DNA from: Hydrogenophaga sp.
GTDB lineage: Bacteria; Pseudomonadota; Gammaproteobacteria; Burkholderiales; Burkholderiaceae_C
Length of the DNA: 52,022 bases
Direction of reading: 5' to 3'
Assembly: GCA_018333605.1 (NCBI GenBank)
Contig: JAGXSV010000009.1
Coordinates: 1-52,022, forward strand
Of this stretch, positions 26,428 to 36,555 are shown in pieces (position 1 is the stretch's first letter; every line of letters starts with the position of its first letter). A model generated the notes under the pieces. The model saw only the letters and a program-made list of their open reading frames with translations. It made no database searches and was not told where the DNA came from. A program made the position numbers and the translations under genes.

Positions 26428-27033
26428 ATGTTGATGCAATTGGTTGCCTGGATCGCCGCAGGCTTGGTGTTCGTATCGTTTTTCATGAAGACGATCGTGC
26501 CGCTGCGGACTGTGGCCATCGCCAGCAATGTAATGTTCATCGGCTATGCCCTCATGGGGCTTCATTTCGGCGTGTTCGATAAGGTTTTGCCGATCCTGAT
26601 CCTCCACATGGCCCTGCTGCCTTTGAACATCCTGCGACTGCGCCAGATTAAGGCAACGATCAGGGGCGTGAAAAATGCCACCAATCAAGAACAATCCTTG
26701 GAAAACCTGATTCCCTACATGAATCAGGAGAGGTACACCAAAGGAGATGTCATTTTCAGAAAAGGTGACCCGGCGAATCGTGTGTTTCTGATTCGAAAGG
26801 GGCGCGTATTACTCGCCGAGATTGACAAGTGTCTTTTGTCTGGGGATCTGTTCGGCGAGATCGGTGTTTTCTCAGATCACGCGCAAAGAACCTTGACGGC
26901 CGTGTGCGACGAAGATTGCGAACTGTTCGCCATCACCAAAGAAAAGGTGGTCGAACTTTTTTACCTCGAGCCCCGTTTTGGGTTTTACATCGCCCGTGCA
27001 CTGACTCGCTACGCCAAAGAGTCAATCCGATGA
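26428..27033 (+). CDS. Membrane-anchored cyclic-nucleotide-binding-domain protein
   Basis: The 201-residue protein has three hydrophobic helices in its first 70 residues (WIAAGLVFVSFFMKTIV, AIASNVMFIGYALMG, ILILHMALLPLNIL), a linker, and a Crp-type ligand-binding domain from about residue 95. That domain has YTKGDVIFRKGDPANRVFLI and the phosphate-binding-cassette-like LFGEIGVFSDHAQRTLTAVC. There is no helix-turn-helix, so it is not a transcription factor; it may sense a nucleotide or another ligand at the membrane. The start follows AGGAGG. It sits between two IS relics, which suggests horizontal movement. The ligand and output are unknown. Confidence 0.8.
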   Translation: MLMQLVAWIAAGLVFVSFFMKTIVPLRTVAIASNVMFIGYALMGLHFGVFDKVLPILILHMALLPLNILRLRQIKATIRGVKNATNQEQSLENLIPYMNQERYTKGDVIFRKGDPANRVFLIRKGRVLLAEIDKCLLSGDLFGEIGVFSDHAQRTLTAVCDEDCELFAITKEKVVELFYLEPRFGFYIARALTRYAKESIR

Positions 27034-27099
27034 ATGCCTCGGAGGCATGACATGTGCATGAGGAATCAGGGTGACATTCCAATGGAACCTATTGATCCG

Positions 27100-27345
27100 G
27101 CCTTGTGAAGTCTTAAGCCGCTTACCCACCCAACACCGCGCCTGCAGCAGGTCCGCAAAAGGCTTTACCGGCAGCTCGGGGCGAAACTTCAACGTTCTGA
27201 ACAAAGACTCCGAATACGGGTTGTCGTTGCTCACCCCGGGCCGACTGCGAGAGGGGGCAATCCCCAGCCGTTGTAACGTGGCCAGCATGGTCTCACCGCG
27301 CATCGGTGACCCGACTGACCACGGCCGGTTCTTGCGCGGTGTTGG
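27100..27345 (-). pseudogene. IS3-family transposase OrfB, C-terminal fragment
   Basis: The minus strand encodes SPMRGETMLATLQRLGIAPS, then SRPGVSNDNPYSESLFRTLK and the C-terminal ADLLQARCWV, the end of the integrase core of an IS3-type second reading frame. The upstream DDE residues are missing, and after ARCWV the conserved ending (a FVxWYN segment) is lost. Both ends are truncated, so it is inactive. Confidence 0.8.
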
Positions 27346-27374
27346 CAGCAACTTGATCAATAAATGAGCGATCC

Positions 27375-27965
27375 TTGGTCACAGTGGCTCACCTGAGCGA
27401 CAGCATCGAGGCCCTGCAGCGCCAGCTCGCCGATGTCGACGCCTACCTGATGCGCGCCATGCAGCCTTACGCCTGGGCTCATGGCCTGCTGCAGACGATT
27501 CCGGGTATGGATGAAATCGCCGCTGCATTGATCCTCATCGAGATCGGCGAGGACATGGCCCGCTTCGGATCGCCCGAGCGCCTGGCCTGCTGGGCCGCGC
27601 TGAGCCCGGGCAACCACGAGAGCGCGGGCAAGCGCAAGTCCGGGCGCACCCGCCACGGCAACAACACCATCCGCTTCATCCTGTGCGAATGCGCCAACGC
27701 CGCGCGCATGACCAAGAGCACGCTGGCTTCCAAGTACCGAAGTCTGATGGTGCGCAAGTCGCACAAGAAGGCCATCGTGGCCGTGGCCCACAAGATGATC
27801 CGGCTGATCTACATCCTGCTGTCTCGACGCCAGCCCTATCTCGATCAGGCCATTGACTACGCTGCCATGAGCGCCAAGAAGAACGCTCCGCGCTGGATCA
27901 AGCAGCTCAAGGCCATCGGCAAGTGGCCTGCCACCAGCGCACCGTTGGCTCACGCCAGCGCCTGA
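27375..27965 (+). pseudogene. IS110-family transposase, C-terminal half
   Basis: About 190 residues match the C-terminal Transposase_20 region of IS110-type enzymes: LQTIPGMDEIAAALILIEIG, ERLACWAALSPGNHESAGKR, then SGRTRHGNNTIRFILCECAN and KSHKKAIVAVAHKMIRLIY. The N-terminal DEDD catalytic domain is absent; the sequence starts abruptly next to the IS3 relic. A natural stop is kept at 27963-27965. Confidence 0.85.
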
Positions 27966-28064
27966 TTCACCGCTGAATTCCTGGGGTCGGGCCCAGCGGT
28001 TTCTATTTCGTTGCTGCACGTCGGCAGGCATAGGCTCGTCTCTGTGAGGTGGGGCTTTCACGGT

Positions 28065-28151
28065 AACCCGTTTGAGCACGCCGCGCCCCGTTTCGCAGGC
28101 GTGGCCATGCACCGGTGCTGAAGGTCAAGTTCCATGCATTTCGGCATCGAG
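28065..28151 (+). repeat. ISL3 3'-end copy 2 (pairs with 2107-2193)
   Basis: These 87 bases match the ISL3 tip at 2107-2193 with one difference. Here only the last 18 codons, the stop and the outer tip remain. They abut the tail of the IS110 relic, so one element probably inserted into or replaced part of the other. Confidence 0.9.
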
Positions 28152-28328
28152 CCTACCGTCCTCGGGAAGTCTGTTGCATGCCCAAAACCTACGCCCACTT
28201 GACGCTTGAAAGGCGCCCCGGAGAGCTGTCCAAGACGACCGTAGGTTCGTGGTTCAGCGGGCGGTGGACCACGTCGGGCGGGACGCTTGCATCGGCATGT
28301 CCTCGCGCCTGCGTGGTGGAGGTGTTGC

Positions 28329-28799
28329 TCAACCCAGCTCGGCTATCAGCTCGATCTCAACGCATGCGCCCAGCGGGATCTGAGCCACGCCGAAGGCGCT
28401 GCGGGCGTGGGCGCCGACTTGCGGTCCGAACACTTCGCCAAGCAGTTCGCTGCAGCCGTTGGTGACAAGGTGCTGTTCGGTGAACGTGCTGGTGCTGTTG
28501 ACGAGGCTCATGACCTTGACGATGCGCTTGACGTCGTCGAGTGTCTTGCCGGCGGCCAGGCAGGCTGCGGCCAGTGTGCCCATGAGGTCGATGGCAATGG
28601 CGCGGGCGGAGGCTTTGCCTTCTTCGGTGTCCATGGTCAGTCCGAGCTGGCCGACCCAGGGTTTGCCGTCTTTTTTGGCGATGTGGCCGCTCAAAAAGAC
28701 AAGGTTGCCGGTTTGCACGAAGGGCACGTAGGCGGCGGCGGGAATGGCGACGGGGGGCAGTTCGATGCCGAGTTGGGCCAGTTTGGTGTAGACGCTCAT
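28329..28799 (-). CDS. Rid-family (YjgF/YER057c/UK114) protein
   Basis: The 156-residue protein has the Rid fold landmarks: LVFLSGHIAKKDGKPWVGQLG, a central LAAACLAAGKTLDDVKRIVKV helix-strand unit, and the C-terminal RSAFGVAQIPLGACVEIE. It belongs to the longer RidA-like subgroup, not to canonical RidA. Canonical RidA hydrolyses reactive enamines and imines; activity of this subgroup is less clear. It lies next to the IS patch and is transcribed toward it. Confidence 0.85.
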   Translation of the reverse strand: MSVYTKLAQLGIELPPVAIPAAAYVPFVQTGNLVFLSGHIAKKDGKPWVGQLGLTMDTEEGKASARAIAIDLMGTLAAACLAAGKTLDDVKRIVKVMSLVNSTSTFTEQHLVTNGCSELLGEVFGPQVGAHARSAFGVAQIPLGACVEIELIAELG

Positions 28800-28957
28800 G
28801 AGGGTGGCTCCTGAATGGAAAAAAGCTTCTGGGGAGAGGGTCGCCTCATTCTATCGACCAGGTCTGAGCGGACGCCGTTGTATCGGGCGGATGGATTCAT
28901 GGATCGCGGAGGTTGCTCTGGGTCTTCGACAGGTCCAGCCCAAACGGGTATCGACAC

Positions 28958-30007
28958 TCAGTTTGCAGACGTTTGCAGTCTGGCAAGTTCGTCGGGCGGG
29001 GCTACGGTCACGGCCACTTCCAGCGTGTGCTGGGTACCACCCTGGATGACACCGCGCATGGGGGAGACGTCGGCGAAGTCGCGGCCGGTGGCGAGGGTGA
29101 CGTAGTCTTCGCCGGGGCTGCCCCAGCCGCAGCGGTTGTTGGTGGGGTCGAAGTCGAACCAGGCGCCGGCTGTGGCGGTGCAGGTCGGCGCTGGGCTGGG
29201 GGGTACACCGTCCTCGTCCTCGGCTTCAGCCTCAGCGTCGTTTTTGTCGTGCCCTTCTCCGCGTTTCACACGGTTTTGAGTTTCAGCCGGGTAGGGTACA
29301 TACACCGACACCCAGGCATGTGAGGCGTCGGCGCCAATGAGGCGGGGTTTGCCAAGCGGCGGCCGGGTGAGCAAATAGCCACTCACATACCGCGCGGGCA
29401 GGCCCAGGCTGCGCAGGCAGCCGAGCATGATGTGGGCGAAATCCTGGCAGACGCCTTTGCCTTGTTCCAGCGCTTGCAAGGCAGGGGTGTTCACTTCGGT
29501 GCTGTTGGTTTCGTATTGGAGCTCGGTGTGAATCCGTTCCATGAGCGCGCGAGCGGCCTCCAGCATGGGCAGGCCGGGCTTGAACACCGGGCGGGCGAAG
29601 GCGGCAAAGGCATCGTCTCGGGGCACGTAGGGCGAGGCGAACAGGAATTCGCTGGCCGAATCAAACGGTGCTTTGGCACGGTAAAGAAAGTGCTCGCGCA
29701 CGGATTCCCAACGGCGCTTTTGCCAGGCAGCGCTGTGGGGCAGTTCGGCCGGGGCGCAGGTTTGCACGGCGCTGTCGGCTTCCACAGTGAGTGTGTCGTG
29801 GGGTGCCTGCAGTGAAAAGAAGGTGCGCAGGTTGCCAAACACGTCGGTGGTCTGGCTGCGGCTGGCGGGCTCGGGCGTGATGCGCAGTGTGTGTTCCAGC
29901 ACCCGTTGCACGGCTGTATTCACGGGTGACAAATGCACCATGTGCTGCGCCATGTCGATGCTGCCCTGGTAGCGGTAGGTGGTGCGGTGGATGATGCGCA
30001 AGTTCAT
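28958..30007 (-). CDS. Transglutaminase-like cysteine peptidase (copy 1)
   Basis: From ATG 30007 the 349-residue protein has a bacterial transglutaminase N-terminal domain (MNLRIIHRTTYRYQGSIDMA) and a transglutaminase-like core with the triad Cys187 (GVCQDFAH), His230 (DASHAWVSVY) and Asp287 (WFDFDPTNN). No signal peptide is seen. Between the His and Asp there is a charged insertion (residues about 243-280, with KNDAEAEAEDEDG) that the related proteins in this window lack. It lies 130 bases downstream of the fused ATP-grasp gene and is likely co-transcribed. The family cleaves or forms amide bonds; the substrate is unknown. Confidence 0.88.
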   Translation of the reverse strand: MNLRIIHRTTYRYQGSIDMAQHMVHLSPVNTAVQRVLEHTLRITPEPASRSQTTDVFGNLRTFFSLQAPHDTLTVEADSAVQTCAPAELPHSAAWQKRRWESVREHFLYRAKAPFDSASEFLFASPYVPRDDAFAAFARPVFKPGLPMLEAARALMERIHTELQYETNSTEVNTPALQALEQGKGVCQDFAHIMLGCLRSLGLPARYVSGYLLTRPPLGKPRLIGADASHAWVSVYVPYPAETQNRVKRGEGHDKNDAEAEAEDEDGVPPSPAPTCTATAGAWFDFDPTNNRCGWGSPGEDYVTLATGRDFADVSPMRGVIQGGTQHTLEVAVTVAPPDELARLQTSAN

Positions 30008-30137
30008 GAACAGCCCCCGGCGTCGGCTGTTGCACCACCCCAGCGGCCACACCAGCCGCCAGGCACCGCCGGTTCCACGGTGTTCCGGATATCGCGTTGC
30101 CGCATGCCTTGCAGGTCACGCGCCGGGTAGCGGGTTT

Positions 30138-32741
30138 TCATATGCTTTGGTTCTTGCGGTCAGCGTGGCTGAAGTGCAGGCGCGAAATTTCGTCGGACAG
30201 GTTACCGGCCGCTTGCTCGCAGGTGCCCAGCAGGGTGACCAGGTCGCCACAAGTGCGCTGGTCTTCGGGCGTGCGCTGCCAGTTGCTCAAGTCTTGGAGC
30301 ACCCAGGTGTTGGGGTCGGGCAGGGTCATGGCCAGTTCGGCGTCTTGCGGGTTGGCGCTTTCGGCCAGCCTGGCCAGGCGTGAGCGCAGGGTTTGCAAGA
30401 CCCAGGCGAGCGAGCGGGGGTTGTCACGATCGAGCACCAGCAGGTCGATCAGGGCGACCATGTCGCGCCGTTGCTGGTACCTGGCGTGGAAGGTGATGGT
30501 GCTGTCAAACAGCGCCACCACCGCGTCGAAGCCTTCAGCGTCGCGCAGGCAGTGGTGTTCCAGCCCGAGCATGAGCGCACGCGACAGGGTGATCAGCCGT
30601 TCGATGTGGCGGCCCACAGAGAGCAGGCGCCAGCCGTCGTCGCGCACCATGCGGTCGGTTTGTGAGCCGGTGATGGCGGCCAGCAGTGCGCTGGCATTTT
30701 TCAGCGCACTCAGTGCTTCGGCGGTGGCGTACTCGGCGTCGGTGGACAGGGCGGCGCAGTCGCGGGCAAAGGCGGCCTCGGTGCGCTCGATGAGGCTCCA
30801 GTGTTCCTGCGACAGGCGTTCGCGCACCTGTGCCGCCGAGCCCTTGAGCGCTCGCAGGTTGAAGCCCACGCTGAACGATTGCGCCGCCTGCGGGCTGCCC
30901 GGCGATGGCGACAGCGCCGCCATGAGGCTGCGCGCAAACACGCGGGGCGATTGAGCGGCGCCGGGCACGTCGGGCAACACCAGCGCGTGTTCGCGGGCGG
31001 TGGCCGACAGCCAGGCCATGAGTGCAGGAGTGCTGGGTTCTTCGCCGCTCAGCTGGTTCAGCACGATCTGCGCGAGCCGGATGCTGTTTTCGGTGCGCTC
31101 GGTGTAGCGGCCGAGCCAGAACAGGTTTTCAGCGGCGCGGCTGGTGACCGGGCGTTTCTGGGTGGCAATGGTCAGGGCGCTGGGCGCCGACTGCAGCAGG
31201 GTGGTGCGGTCCACGGCGCCTTCGGTGAGGACCCAGCAGTCGGCGCTGCTGCCGCCGCGCTGCATGGTGGCAATGAGTTGGCCGCGGGGTGCCAGCCGCA
31301 CCAGGCCGCCGGGCAGCACGCGCCAGCTTTGCGGGCCGTCGGCCAGGGCAAACACGCGCAGCATGGCCGAACGCGGCATGAGGCGCTCGTCGGTCCAGGT
31401 GGGCGTCTGGCTGAGGGGCAGCCAGGCCTGCACGGTGTAGTCCTCGGGGCGGCGCACCATGCGGCCGGACCATTCGTCAAGCTCGCGCTGGCTCAGGCTC
31501 TGGCCCATGGCGGTTTCCAGGCCCGAGCGTGGGTAGGTGGGTTTGATCACGCTGCCTTTCAGCAGCGGCAGCACCTCGCGCAGGGCAGCGTCTTCGCCGC
31601 ACCACCAGGTGGCCAGCGACGGCAGGGCCAGCTCTTCGCCCAGCAGATGGCGGCTGATGGCGGGCAGAAAGCCCAGCACGGCGCTGGATTCGAGCGGCGC
31701 CGAGCCGGGTGCGTTGGCCAGCAGCAGGTTGCCTGCACGCAGCACCTGCAGCAGGCCGGGCACGCCCAGGGTGGAGTCTGAACGCAGCTCCAGCGGGTCC
31801 AGCCATTCGTCGTCCAGCCGCTTGATGAGCGCATGCAACGGCTCCAGACCCTTCAAGGTCTTGAGGTACAGACGCTGGTCGCGCACGGTGAGGTCGTTGC
31901 CCTCCACCAGCGTGAGACCGAGGTAACGCGCGAGGTAGGCGTGTTCGAAATAGGTTTCGTTGTAAGGGCCGGGCGTGAGCAGGGCAATGCGCGCGTTGTC
32001 GCCCTCGGGTGCCATGGCCTTGATGCCGTCCATGAGCGCGCGGTAGCTGGCGGCGAGCCGCTGTACCTTCATGGAGGCAAAGGCCTGGGGGAACTGGCGC
32101 GAAATGGCGATGCGGTTTTCAAGCAGATAGCCCAGACCGGATGGCGCCTGCGTGCGCTGGCCCACCACCCACCAGCGCCCGTCGGGACCGTGGGCCAGGT
32201 CAAAGGCGACGATGTGCAGCCAGGTGCCGCCCGGTGGCTGTACGCCTTGCATGGCGCGCAGGTAGCCGGGGTGGCCCTGCACCAGCGCGGCGGGCAGCAT
32301 GGCGCGCTTGAGCAGTTCGCCCGCGCCATACAGGTCGGCCATCATGGCGTTGAGCAGGCGCGCGCGCTGCAACACGCCGGTTTCTATGTGGGCCCAGTCT
32401 TTCGCGCTGACCATGGTGGGAAACAGGTCGAGCGCCCACGGGCGCTGCTGGCCGGTGGCGGCATCGGCATAGACGTTGTAGGTCACGCCGTTGTCGCGCA
32501 CCTGGCGCTGCAGGTTGGCGGCGCGTCGGTTCAGGTCGGCAAAACCGTCGGCGCCAACGTGCTCAAAGAAGCTGGCCCAGTGCGGGGCCAGCGCATCGTC
32601 AGCTGCCGCCTTGCCGCGGCTGTGCTGGCGCAACTCGTCGCGGTGGCCGGCGTCTGCGGGTGCGGAAATCGACAAGGCCCAGTCCCCGGGTTGGCCGGGG
32701 ATGGTCTCGTCAAACAGCGATTCGGTGGCTTCTTTGTTCAT
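30138..32741 (-). CDS. Fused circularly permuted ATP-grasp / alpha-E protein
   Basis: From ATG 32741 the protein has 867 residues. Residues about 60-480 form a circularly permuted type 2 ATP-grasp domain (LLTPGPYNETYFEHAYLARY, LVEGNDLTVRDQRLYLKTLK, DEWLDPLELRSDSTLG). Residues about 533-860 form an alpha-E domain (AAENLFWLGRYTERTENSIR). These two domains are separate genes at 39165-41703. The glycine-rich loop is altered (VIKPTYPRSGLETAMG, compared with EVHGAGGYGMLVG in the other copy), so nucleotide binding may differ. It lies 91 bases after the DUF2126 gene in the same direction. It is predicted to join a carboxylate to an amine; no substrate is known. Confidence 0.9.
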   Translation of the reverse strand: MNKEATESLFDETIPGQPGDWALSISAPADAGHRDELRQHSRGKAAADDALAPHWASFFEHVGADGFADLNRRAANLQRQVRDNGVTYNVYADAATGQQRPWALDLFPTMVSAKDWAHIETGVLQRARLLNAMMADLYGAGELLKRAMLPAALVQGHPGYLRAMQGVQPPGGTWLHIVAFDLAHGPDGRWWVVGQRTQAPSGLGYLLENRIAISRQFPQAFASMKVQRLAASYRALMDGIKAMAPEGDNARIALLTPGPYNETYFEHAYLARYLGLTLVEGNDLTVRDQRLYLKTLKGLEPLHALIKRLDDEWLDPLELRSDSTLGVPGLLQVLRAGNLLLANAPGSAPLESSAVLGFLPAISRHLLGEELALPSLATWWCGEDAALREVLPLLKGSVIKPTYPRSGLETAMGQSLSQRELDEWSGRMVRRPEDYTVQAWLPLSQTPTWTDERLMPRSAMLRVFALADGPQSWRVLPGGLVRLAPRGQLIATMQRGGSSADCWVLTEGAVDRTTLLQSAPSALTIATQKRPVTSRAAENLFWLGRYTERTENSIRLAQIVLNQLSGEEPSTPALMAWLSATAREHALVLPDVPGAAQSPRVFARSLMAALSPSPGSPQAAQSFSVGFNLRALKGSAAQVRERLSQEHWSLIERTEAAFARDCAALSTDAEYATAEALSALKNASALLAAITGSQTDRMVRDDGWRLLSVGRHIERLITLSRALMLGLEHHCLRDAEGFDAVVALFDSTITFHARYQQRRDMVALIDLLVLDRDNPRSLAWVLQTLRSRLARLAESANPQDAELAMTLPDPNTWVLQDLSNWQRTPEDQRTCGDLVTLLGTCEQAAGNLSDEISRLHFSHADRKNQSI

Positions 32742-32832
32742 TGGGCTCGAGTGTGCCCGCTGGAGGGCGGGTGGCCCGTGCACAGGTGGAAGCCCGGGTG
32801 CTTCCTTCCCGAATTTCTGCAATCCGTGTTGC

Positions 32833-35800
32833 TCAGGTGCGCAGGTCGAGCGTGCACGGGAACTCTCGGCTCGGCTGGGCCGGTTCGACCACCATCTTGC
32901 CCGGGGTGTGGCCCATCTGGAAGAAGCGCGACATGCGCCGGCTTTCGGCTTCAAAGGCGTTGATGGGGAAGGTGTCGTAATTGCGTCCGCCGGGGTGGGC
33001 AACAAAGTACTGGCAGCCGCCCAGCGAGCGCTGCATCCAGGTGTCCACGATGTCAAACGTGAGCGGTGCGTGCGCAGGAATGGACGGGTGCAGGGCCGAT
33101 GGCGGGCTCCAGGCCTTGTAGCGCACGCCAGCCACGTAGTCGCCCACGGTGCCGGTGCTGTGCAGGGGCAGGGCGCGGCCGTTGCAGGTGATCACATGGC
33201 GGCTGTCGTTCCAGCCGCTCACCCGCACTTCCATGCGCTCCAGCGACGAATCGACATAGCGCACGGTGCCGCCCGGTGCGCCTTCTTCACCCATCACATG
33301 CCAGGGCTCCAGGGCGCTGCGCAGGGTGAGCTGGATACCGCGCGCGGCCACCTCGCCCACCAGCGGGAAGCGGAATTCAAAGTGCGGCTCAAACCAGGCG
33401 GGGTCAAACTTATAGCCAAAGTCGGCCAGGTCGGTGAGCACGTCCTGGAAGTCCATGCGCACGTAGGTGGGCAGCAGGTAGCGGTCGTGCAGTTCGGTGC
33501 CCCAGCGGGTGAGCTTGCCGTGCCACGGCTGCTGCCAGAAGCGCGACACCAGCGCGCGCAACAGCAGCTGCTGCGCAATGCTCATGCGGGCGTGCGGCGG
33601 CATTTCAAAGGCGCGCAGTTCCAGCAGGCCCAGGCGGCCGGTGGGCGCGTCGGGCGAATACAGCTTGTCGATACAAAACTCGCTGCGGTGGGTGTTGCCG
33701 GTCACGTCGATCAGGATGTTGCGCAACGTACGGTCCACCAGCCACGGGGGCATGAAGCTGTCGCCCCCACGCTCGCCCGCCATGCGTGGCTTGCTGCCCC
33801 CCGAGGGGGCTGACCCGCCTTGGGGCGGCCCGGCGGCGGGTCGCTGCTCTCCGTAGAGGCTGCTTTGTTTGGCGATCTGCGCCAGCGCAATCTCCAGTTC
33901 GTAGAGCTGGTCGTTGCGTGCTTCGTCCACCCGCGGTGCCTGGCTGGTGGGGCCAATGAACATGCCGCTGAACAAATACGACAGCGAGGGGTGGTTGTGC
34001 CAGTAAGCCACCAGGCTGCCCAGCAGCTCGGGGCGGCGCAAAAACGGGGAGTCGGCCGGGGTGGCGCCGCCCATCACAAAGTGATTGCCGCCACCGGTGC
34101 CGGTGTGGCGCCCATCGGTCATGAACTTTTCGGCGCACAGCCGGGTTTCGTGGGCCGCATCGTACAAAAACTCGGTGTGGTCCACCAGCTCGCCCCAGTT
34201 GTGGGCGGGGTGGATGTTGACCTCGATCACGCCCGGGTCGGGCGTGACCTGCAGCGTTTTCAGGCGCGGGTCGCGCGGTGGCGGGTAGCCTTCCAGCACG
34301 ATCGACATGCCCAGTTTCTCGGCGGTGGCTTCCACGGCGGCGAGCAGGTCCAGGTAGTCTTCCAGGCGCTTCATGGGCGGCATGAACACATAGATGTGCT
34401 GGTTTTTGCCGCCGCCCACTTTTTCAGCCTTGGGGCCATTGGCACGGTGCGGGTCGCGGGTTTCCACGCACAGCGCGGTGCGGGTGAGCCAGGCGGCCGA
34501 TTCGTTGCGCTGCGGAAACTTGGCCGACAGCGCTTGCGCCGGTCCCGCGCCGGGGCCGGGCTGGCCGGGGCGCAGGCCGTCCACGGCGGGGCCGGTGGCG
34601 TTGTAGTCCATACCCTGCAGGGCCACGGTGCCCCCCTCGGCAAAACCGCCGCCCACCTGGTGGGGCGACACCTGGTGCTTCATGGTGGCGCCTTGGGGCA
34701 GCGGGTCGCGGGCGGTGTGGGGGTCTTGCTCGATGTGGTACGGGTAGTCGCCCGCCGACACCCAGGGCAGAGAGTCCAGCGGCAAGCGGTAGCCCATGGG
34801 CGAGTCGCCGGGCACGAGGTACATGCGCTCGTCGCGGAAGAACCACGGCCCGGTGGACCAGCGGGTGCCCGACACGCGGTGGTAGCTGCTCTTGCCGCTG
34901 TTGGACAGCGGACCGTCGCCGTCGGCCTGCAGCGGCAGCACAAAGCCCACCGTGGCGTCCAGCCCTTGGGTGAACACGCGGCGCAGGCGGGCGCGTTCCA
35001 GTTCGTCGTCCAGCTTGGCATCAAACGGATCCACGTTGACTGGCAGGCGGCGCTCGCGCCACAGGTAATACCAGGTGTCTTCATAACCCGGGGTGATGTA
35101 TTGGGTCGACAGGCCGAGCTTGCGCGCCAGCGCCTGGGTGAAGCGGCGCGCGTCTTCGGCGTCAAAGCGGGCCTGGTCGCGTTCGTTGGCCAGCAGAGCG
35201 GGGTTGTGCCAGCAGGGTTCGCCGTCGGCGCGCCAGAACAGCGAAAGTGCCCAGCGTGGCAGCTGTTCGCCGGGGTACCACTTGCCTTGGCCCATGTGCA
35301 CAAAACCGCCCGCGCCATAGCGCTCGCGCAGCCGGCCCAGCAGCTCGGTGGCGTAGCCGCGCTTGGTGGGGCCGAGAGCGTCGGTGTTCCATTCGGCGGC
35401 GTCGCGGTCGGCGGTGGCCACGTAGGTGGGCTCGCCGCCCATGGTCAGGCGCACATCGTGTTGGTCCAGGTCGGCGTCCACCGCGTCGCCCAGGGCCAGC
35501 ACGCCAGCCCATTGCTCTTCGGTGTAGGGCTTCGTCACTCGGGGCGATTCGTACACCCGCGTCACACCCATGTGGTGGCTGAATTCCACCTCGCACTTGT
35601 CCATGGCGCCTTCCACCGGCGCCGCGCTGGACGGCTGCGGCGTGCAGGCCAGCGGAATGTGGCCTTCACCGGCCAGCAGACCCGAGGTGGGGTCCAGGCC
35701 GATCCAGCCGGCGCCAGGCAAGAACACCTCGCACCAGGCGTGCAGGTCGGTGAAGTCATGTTCGGGACCGTTGGGGCCGTCGACGGACTTCACGTCCGAC

Positions 35801-36426
35801 TTGAGCTGAATGAGGTAGCCCGAAACAAAGCGTGCAGCCAGACCCATGTGGCGCAAGATTTGCACCATCAGCCAGCCGGTGTCGCGGCAGGAACCGCTGC
35901 CGAGCATCAGCGTTTCTTCCGGCGTCTGCACGCCCGGCTCCATGCGGATGGTGTACGAAATATTTCGCTGCAGCATCTGGTTCACGTCCACCAGAAAGTC
36001 GATGGTGCGGCGTTCTGTGCGGTCCACTTTGGCCAGGCAGGCCTTCAGCAGGGGTGTGACCGGCGCCGTGGCCAGGTACGGCGCGAGCTCTTGCAGCTGG
36101 GCGGCGTCGTAGGCAAACGGAAACTTCTCGGCCTTGGGCTCCAGAAAGAAGTCGAACGGGTTGTGCACCGCCATTTCCACCACCAGGTCGATGGAGACCT
36201 TGAACTCGGTGGTCGGCTCGGGAAACACCAGGCGGGCCTGGTAGTTGGCGAACGGGTCTTGCTGCCAGTTGATGAAGTGGCCCGCCGGCTCGATGCGTTG
36301 GGAATAAGACAACACCTTGGTGCGGCTGTGTGGCGCAGGACGCAGCCGCACCACCTGGGGACCGAGTTTGACCAGGCGGTCGTACCGATAATGGGTGATG
36401 TGGCTCAGGGCAACATGAATGGCCAT
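32833..36426 (-). CDS. Transglutaminase / DUF2126 protein (copy 2)
   Basis: From ATG 36426 the protein has 1197 residues. It has a transglutaminase N-terminal domain, a core with Cys180 ([11 protein letters not shown]), His229 (LHAWCEVF) and Asp245 (GLDPTSGL), and then about 800 residues of DUF2126 (starting near [20 protein letters not shown]). The DUF2126 part is reminiscent of glutamine-synthetase-like or amidoligase folds, but its role is not established. Around residues 861-880 the sequence [20 protein letters not shown] is encoded by a GC-rich hairpin repeat that is inserted in frame. It is divergent from comEC and leads the minus-strand cluster of three genes. Confidence 0.9.
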   Translation of the reverse strand: MAIHVALSHITHYRYDRLVKLGPQVVRLRPAPHSRTKVLSYSQRIEPAGHFINWQQDPFANYQARLVFPEPTTEFKVSIDLVVEMAVHNPFDFFLEPKAEKFPFAYDAAQLQELAPYLATAPVTPLLKACLAKVDRTERRTIDFLVDVNQMLQRNISYTIRMEPGVQTPEETLMLGSGSCRDTGWLMVQILRHMGLAARFVSGYLIQLKSDVKSVDGPNGPEHDFTDLHAWCEVFLPGAGWIGLDPTSGLLAGEGHIPLACTPQPSSAAPVEGAMDKCEVEFSHHMGVTRVYESPRVTKPYTEEQWAGVLALGDAVDADLDQHDVRLTMGGEPTYVATADRDAAEWNTDALGPTKRGYATELLGRLRERYGAGGFVHMGQGKWYPGEQLPRWALSLFWRADGEPCWHNPALLANERDQARFDAEDARRFTQALARKLGLSTQYITPGYEDTWYYLWRERRLPVNVDPFDAKLDDELERARLRRVFTQGLDATVGFVLPLQADGDGPLSNSGKSSYHRVSGTRWSTGPWFFRDERMYLVPGDSPMGYRLPLDSLPWVSAGDYPYHIEQDPHTARDPLPQGATMKHQVSPHQVGGGFAEGGTVALQGMDYNATGPAVDGLRPGQPGPGAGPAQALSAKFPQRNESAAWLTRTALCVETRDPHRANGPKAEKVGGGKNQHIYVFMPPMKRLEDYLDLLAAVEATAEKLGMSIVLEGYPPPRDPRLKTLQVTPDPGVIEVNIHPAHNWGELVDHTEFLYDAAHETRLCAEKFMTDGRHTGTGGGNHFVMGGATPADSPFLRRPELLGSLVAYWHNHPSLSYLFSGMFIGPTSQAPRVDEARNDQLYELEIALAQIAKQSSLYGEQRPAAGPPQGGSAPSGGSKPRMAGERGGDSFMPPWLVDRTLRNILIDVTGNTHRSEFCIDKLYSPDAPTGRLGLLELRAFEMPPHARMSIAQQLLLRALVSRFWQQPWHGKLTRWGTELHDRYLLPTYVRMDFQDVLTDLADFGYKFDPAWFEPHFEFRFPLVGEVAARGIQLTLRSALEPWHVMGEEGAPGGTVRYVDSSLERMEVRVSGWNDSRHVITCNGRALPLHSTGTVGDYVAGVRYKAWSPPSALHPSIPAHAPLTFDIVDTWMQRSLGGCQYFVAHPGGRNYDTFPINAFEAESRRMSRFFQMGHTPGKMVVEPAQPSREFPCTLDLRT
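33792..33846 (-). repeat. GC-rich hairpin repeat, copy A, inside the DUF2126 gene
   Basis: The plus strand reads CTGCCCCCCGAGGGGGC (a short stem), then stem GACCCGCC (33812-33819), loop TTGGGGCGGCCCGGC (33820-33834) and stem GGCGGGTC (33835-33842). Two further copies with the same loop but different stems lie in tgpA. The insertion is in frame and adds about 20 residues. Confidence 0.85.
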
Positions 36427-36555
36427 GCTGGTGTCTTTCAACAGGGGGGTAACAACAATGAATTCGCCGGCTCGCGCGTTTCCGCCGCGGCACGTACCCA
36501 TGCTAGCAAGTCTTGCGCCAGACGGCCACAACCGCCTGCGAGGACCCACAAGCGG

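Noticed and set aside
33820..36555. Long plus-strand open frame upstream of and in frame with comEC
   Set aside because: It is the antisense of the DUF2126 gene, and ComEC similarity begins only at 36556-36610.
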